Assembly: GCA_049317725.1 (NCBI GenBank) | Contig: JBMOHS010000202.1 | Span: 1 to 6,778, forward strand | Source of the DNA: CAIOZW01 sp049317725 | GTDB lineage: Bacteria > Acidobacteriota > Blastocatellia > RBC074 | Reading direction: 5' to 3' | Length of the DNA: 6,778 bases | Part shown: positions 5,284 through 6,778 of the stretch, in pieces | How the letters are laid out: every line of letters starts with the position of its first letter | How positions within the stretch are numbered: the stretch's first letter is position 1 | Program-made: the position numbers and the translations under genes | The notes under the pieces: model-generated | What the model was told of the DNA's origin: nothing | Databases searched by the model: none | The model's input: only the letters and a program-made list of their open reading frames with translations

Positions 5284-6711
5284 ATGCTCTCAGTTCTGAT
5301 CCTGCTGGCATATGGGATGGGGATGGTCGTGCTGGGCATCTGGTTGTCACGCCGCGTGCGGACGGCCAGCGAGTTCTATGTCGCCGGCCGTGGGCTCGGG
5401 GCGGGACTGCTCGGCGCCACGCTGCTGGCCGCGAACATTGGCGCGGGATCGACTGTCGGCGCGGCAGGACTCGGGTACCGCTATGGGGTCGCCGCTTGGT
5501 GGTGGGTCGGATCGGCCGGCATCGGATCGCTCCTTCTCGCCTGGACTGTCGGCCCGAAGATCTGGCAGGTCGCGCGCGATGAGAACCTCTGGACGGTCGG
5601 GGACTACCTTGAGGCCCGGTTCGATCGCCGGGTTCGGATGACTGTCTCTCTCCTGCTCTGGGTTGGTTCCCTGGCGATCTTGGCAGGCCAGTTGATCGCG
5701 ATCGGTTGGATCCTCCATCTCACCCTGGGGGTGCCCAGGCCGCTCGGCAGTCTCCTTGGGGCCATCGTTGCAACCATCTACTTTACCGCCGGGGGCCTGC
5801 AGGGCTCGGCCCGGGTCAATCTCTTGCAACTGGTGATCAAACTGGTCGGCTTTGGCTCCGCCTTCGCTTTTTTGCTTGGGGAGATGGGCGGTTGGGCGTC
5901 CTTTCTCACCCGCGTCCGGGAAGTCGACGCGAGCCTCCTGCAGGGCTGGTCTGGGACACAGGCCGATGGGCCCGGCTGGCAGACGCTCCTCCTGCTTGGC
6001 CCCTCTTTTCTTGTCTCTCCCGGGTTGTTGCAGAAGGTCTTCGGTGCGCGGACTCCTCAGTCAGTACGACGCGGAGTCGGACTCAGCGCCCTCGTTCTGC
6101 TCGCCTTCGCCTTTGTCCCAGTCTTCTTTGGGCTTGTCGCGCGCGTCTGGCTGCCCGGACTCGACAATCCGGAGCTGGCCTTGCCCAGGCTGTTGATGCA
6201 GTCGCTGCCACCTTGGCTGGGCGGACTTCTCCTTGGTGCCCTCTTTGCCGCTGAAGTCAGCACGGCCGATGCGGTGCTCTTCATGTTGACCACCTCGGTA
6301 ACCCGGGATCTTCTCCCCCGCTCCGGCTTGGTCGGAGGGGCGGAGGGGGGCAGGGGAGATCGGTCGACTCTCTCCTGGACACGTCTGGTCGCGGCGGGGT
6401 GCGGCGGGCTCGGGGCCATTCTCGCTTCCTGGCTGCCCTCTGTCATCGGCGCCTTGACTATCTTTTATACCCTCTTGACCTCTGCCCTCTTCCTCCCCCT
6501 CCTCGCCGGGCTCTATCTCCCTTCTGTCAAGGCGAAGGCCGCGTGGCAATCGATCCTCCTCGCGGTCTCCATGACACTGTTGTTCGGGTGGGTCTTGCCG
6601 AAATGGGGAATGGGGTGGGGGACAGGAGGAGGGTTCCCCCCCCTCCCGCCCTTTGTCTGGGGGATTCTCGCCGGTACCCTTCCCTTGCTTCCCTGGAAGA
6701 GACGGCGTTGA
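5284..6711 (+). CDS. sodium:solute symporter family (SSS) transporter
   Basis: This 475-residue membrane protein has about 13 hydrophobic segments, beginning at residues 2-22, with basic loops between, as expected for sodium-coupled importers related to PutP, PanF and SglT. Family landmarks are SEFYVAGRGLG (29-39) after segment 1, AANIGAGSTVGAAGLGYRYG (49-68) in the unwound substrate/sodium helix, WTVGDYLEARF (103-113), YFTAGGLQGSARVNLLQ (166-182), SPGLLQKVFGARTPQSVRRG (245-264) and FAAEVSTADAVLF (321-333). Ser326-Thr327 in the last of these occupy the Na2-site position. The ATG at 5284 follows GAGAAGGGGA (5265-5274) with a 9-base spacer. It is the third gene of the hydrolase unit and probably imports a product released outside the membrane. 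The loop at 347-361 is Gly-rich. The substrate class cannot be told from the sequence; peptide, amino acid, carboxylate and sugar importers all occur in the family. Confidence 0.92.
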   Translation: MLSVLILLAYGMGMVVLGIWLSRRVRTASEFYVAGRGLGAGLLGATLLAANIGAGSTVGAAGLGYRYGVAAWWWVGSAGIGSLLLAWTVGPKIWQVARDENLWTVGDYLEARFDRRVRMTVSLLLWVGSLAILAGQLIAIGWILHLTLGVPRPLGSLLGAIVATIYFTAGGLQGSARVNLLQLVIKLVGFGSAFAFLLGEMGGWASFLTRVREVDASLLQGWSGTQADGPGWQTLLLLGPSFLVSPGLLQKVFGARTPQSVRRGVGLSALVLLAFAFVPVFFGLVARVWLPGLDNPELALPRLLMQSLPPWLGGLLLGALFAAEVSTADAVLFMLTTSVTRDLLPRSGLVGGAEGGRGDRSTLSWTRLVAAGCGGLGAILASWLPSVIGALTIFYTLLTSALFLPLLAGLYLPSVKAKAAWQSILLAVSMTLLFGWVLPKWGMGWGTGGGFPPLPPFVWGILAGTLPLLPWKRRR

Positions 6712-6753
6712 GGTGATCGATTCGTAACTACTCACGGAGAGGAAAATCAGAAA

Positions 6754-6778
6754 GTGGACCAAGCCGACCAGAGACCGA
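6754..6778 (+). CDS. possible start of a downstream gene (partial, cut by window edge)
   Basis: After the transporter stop, GGAGAGG (6736-6742) precedes a GTG at 6754 by 11 bases, and the frame stays open to the edge: (V/M)-D-Q-A-D-Q-R-P. No terminator separates it from the transporter, so it could be a fourth operon member. Eight codons are too few to identify anything. Confidence 0.3.

Overview
The window reads as chromosomal DNA from a high-G+C bacterium. Five genes all lie on the + strand, with short gaps, purine-rich Shine-Dalgarno sites and mixed ATG/GTG starts. No mobile element, phage gene, tRNA, rRNA or CRISPR array is visible. The lineage cannot be fixed from this sequence. C-rich degenerate tandem repeats like those at 48-96 are, from memory, common between genes in Nitrospirota and some Methylomirabilota, so one of these is a weak guess.

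Layout. Bases 1-96 hold two short tandem repeats: three CTTCGCG units, then about seven degenerate C-rich heptads. Bases 97-528 are a less G+C-rich, apparently non-coding region in front of citrate synthase. Bases 529-1689 encode a complete citrate synthase. Twenty bases later comes a very small glutaredoxin-like protein (1710-1928) with a CPHC redox site. Its reading frame stops at a UGA exactly where I recall 'Uxx-star' glutaredoxin-like selenoproteins carrying a C-terminal selenocysteine. Reading through adds Sec-Thr-Val-His before the next stop at 1938-1940, and a hairpin with bacterial SECIS-like geometry lies directly downstream. This is the most interesting feature of the window.

Bases 1941-2058 hold three successive hairpins. 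The last is a textbook intrinsic terminator (2023-2058) that ends only 3 bases before the ribosome-binding site of the next gene, which suggests either the end of the citrate synthase operon or an attenuated leader.

The second block encodes an exported P1-family (S58/DmpA-type) self-processing peptidase (2073-3194), a Sec-exported alpha/beta-hydrolase-domain protein (3241-5253) and a sodium:solute symporter-family transporter (5284-6711). A possible further gene starts at 6754 and runs off the edge. Two envelope or periplasmic hydrolases followed by a transporter suggest a hydrolyse-and-import unit for an amide, ester or peptide-like substrate. The substrate itself cannot be read from the sequence.
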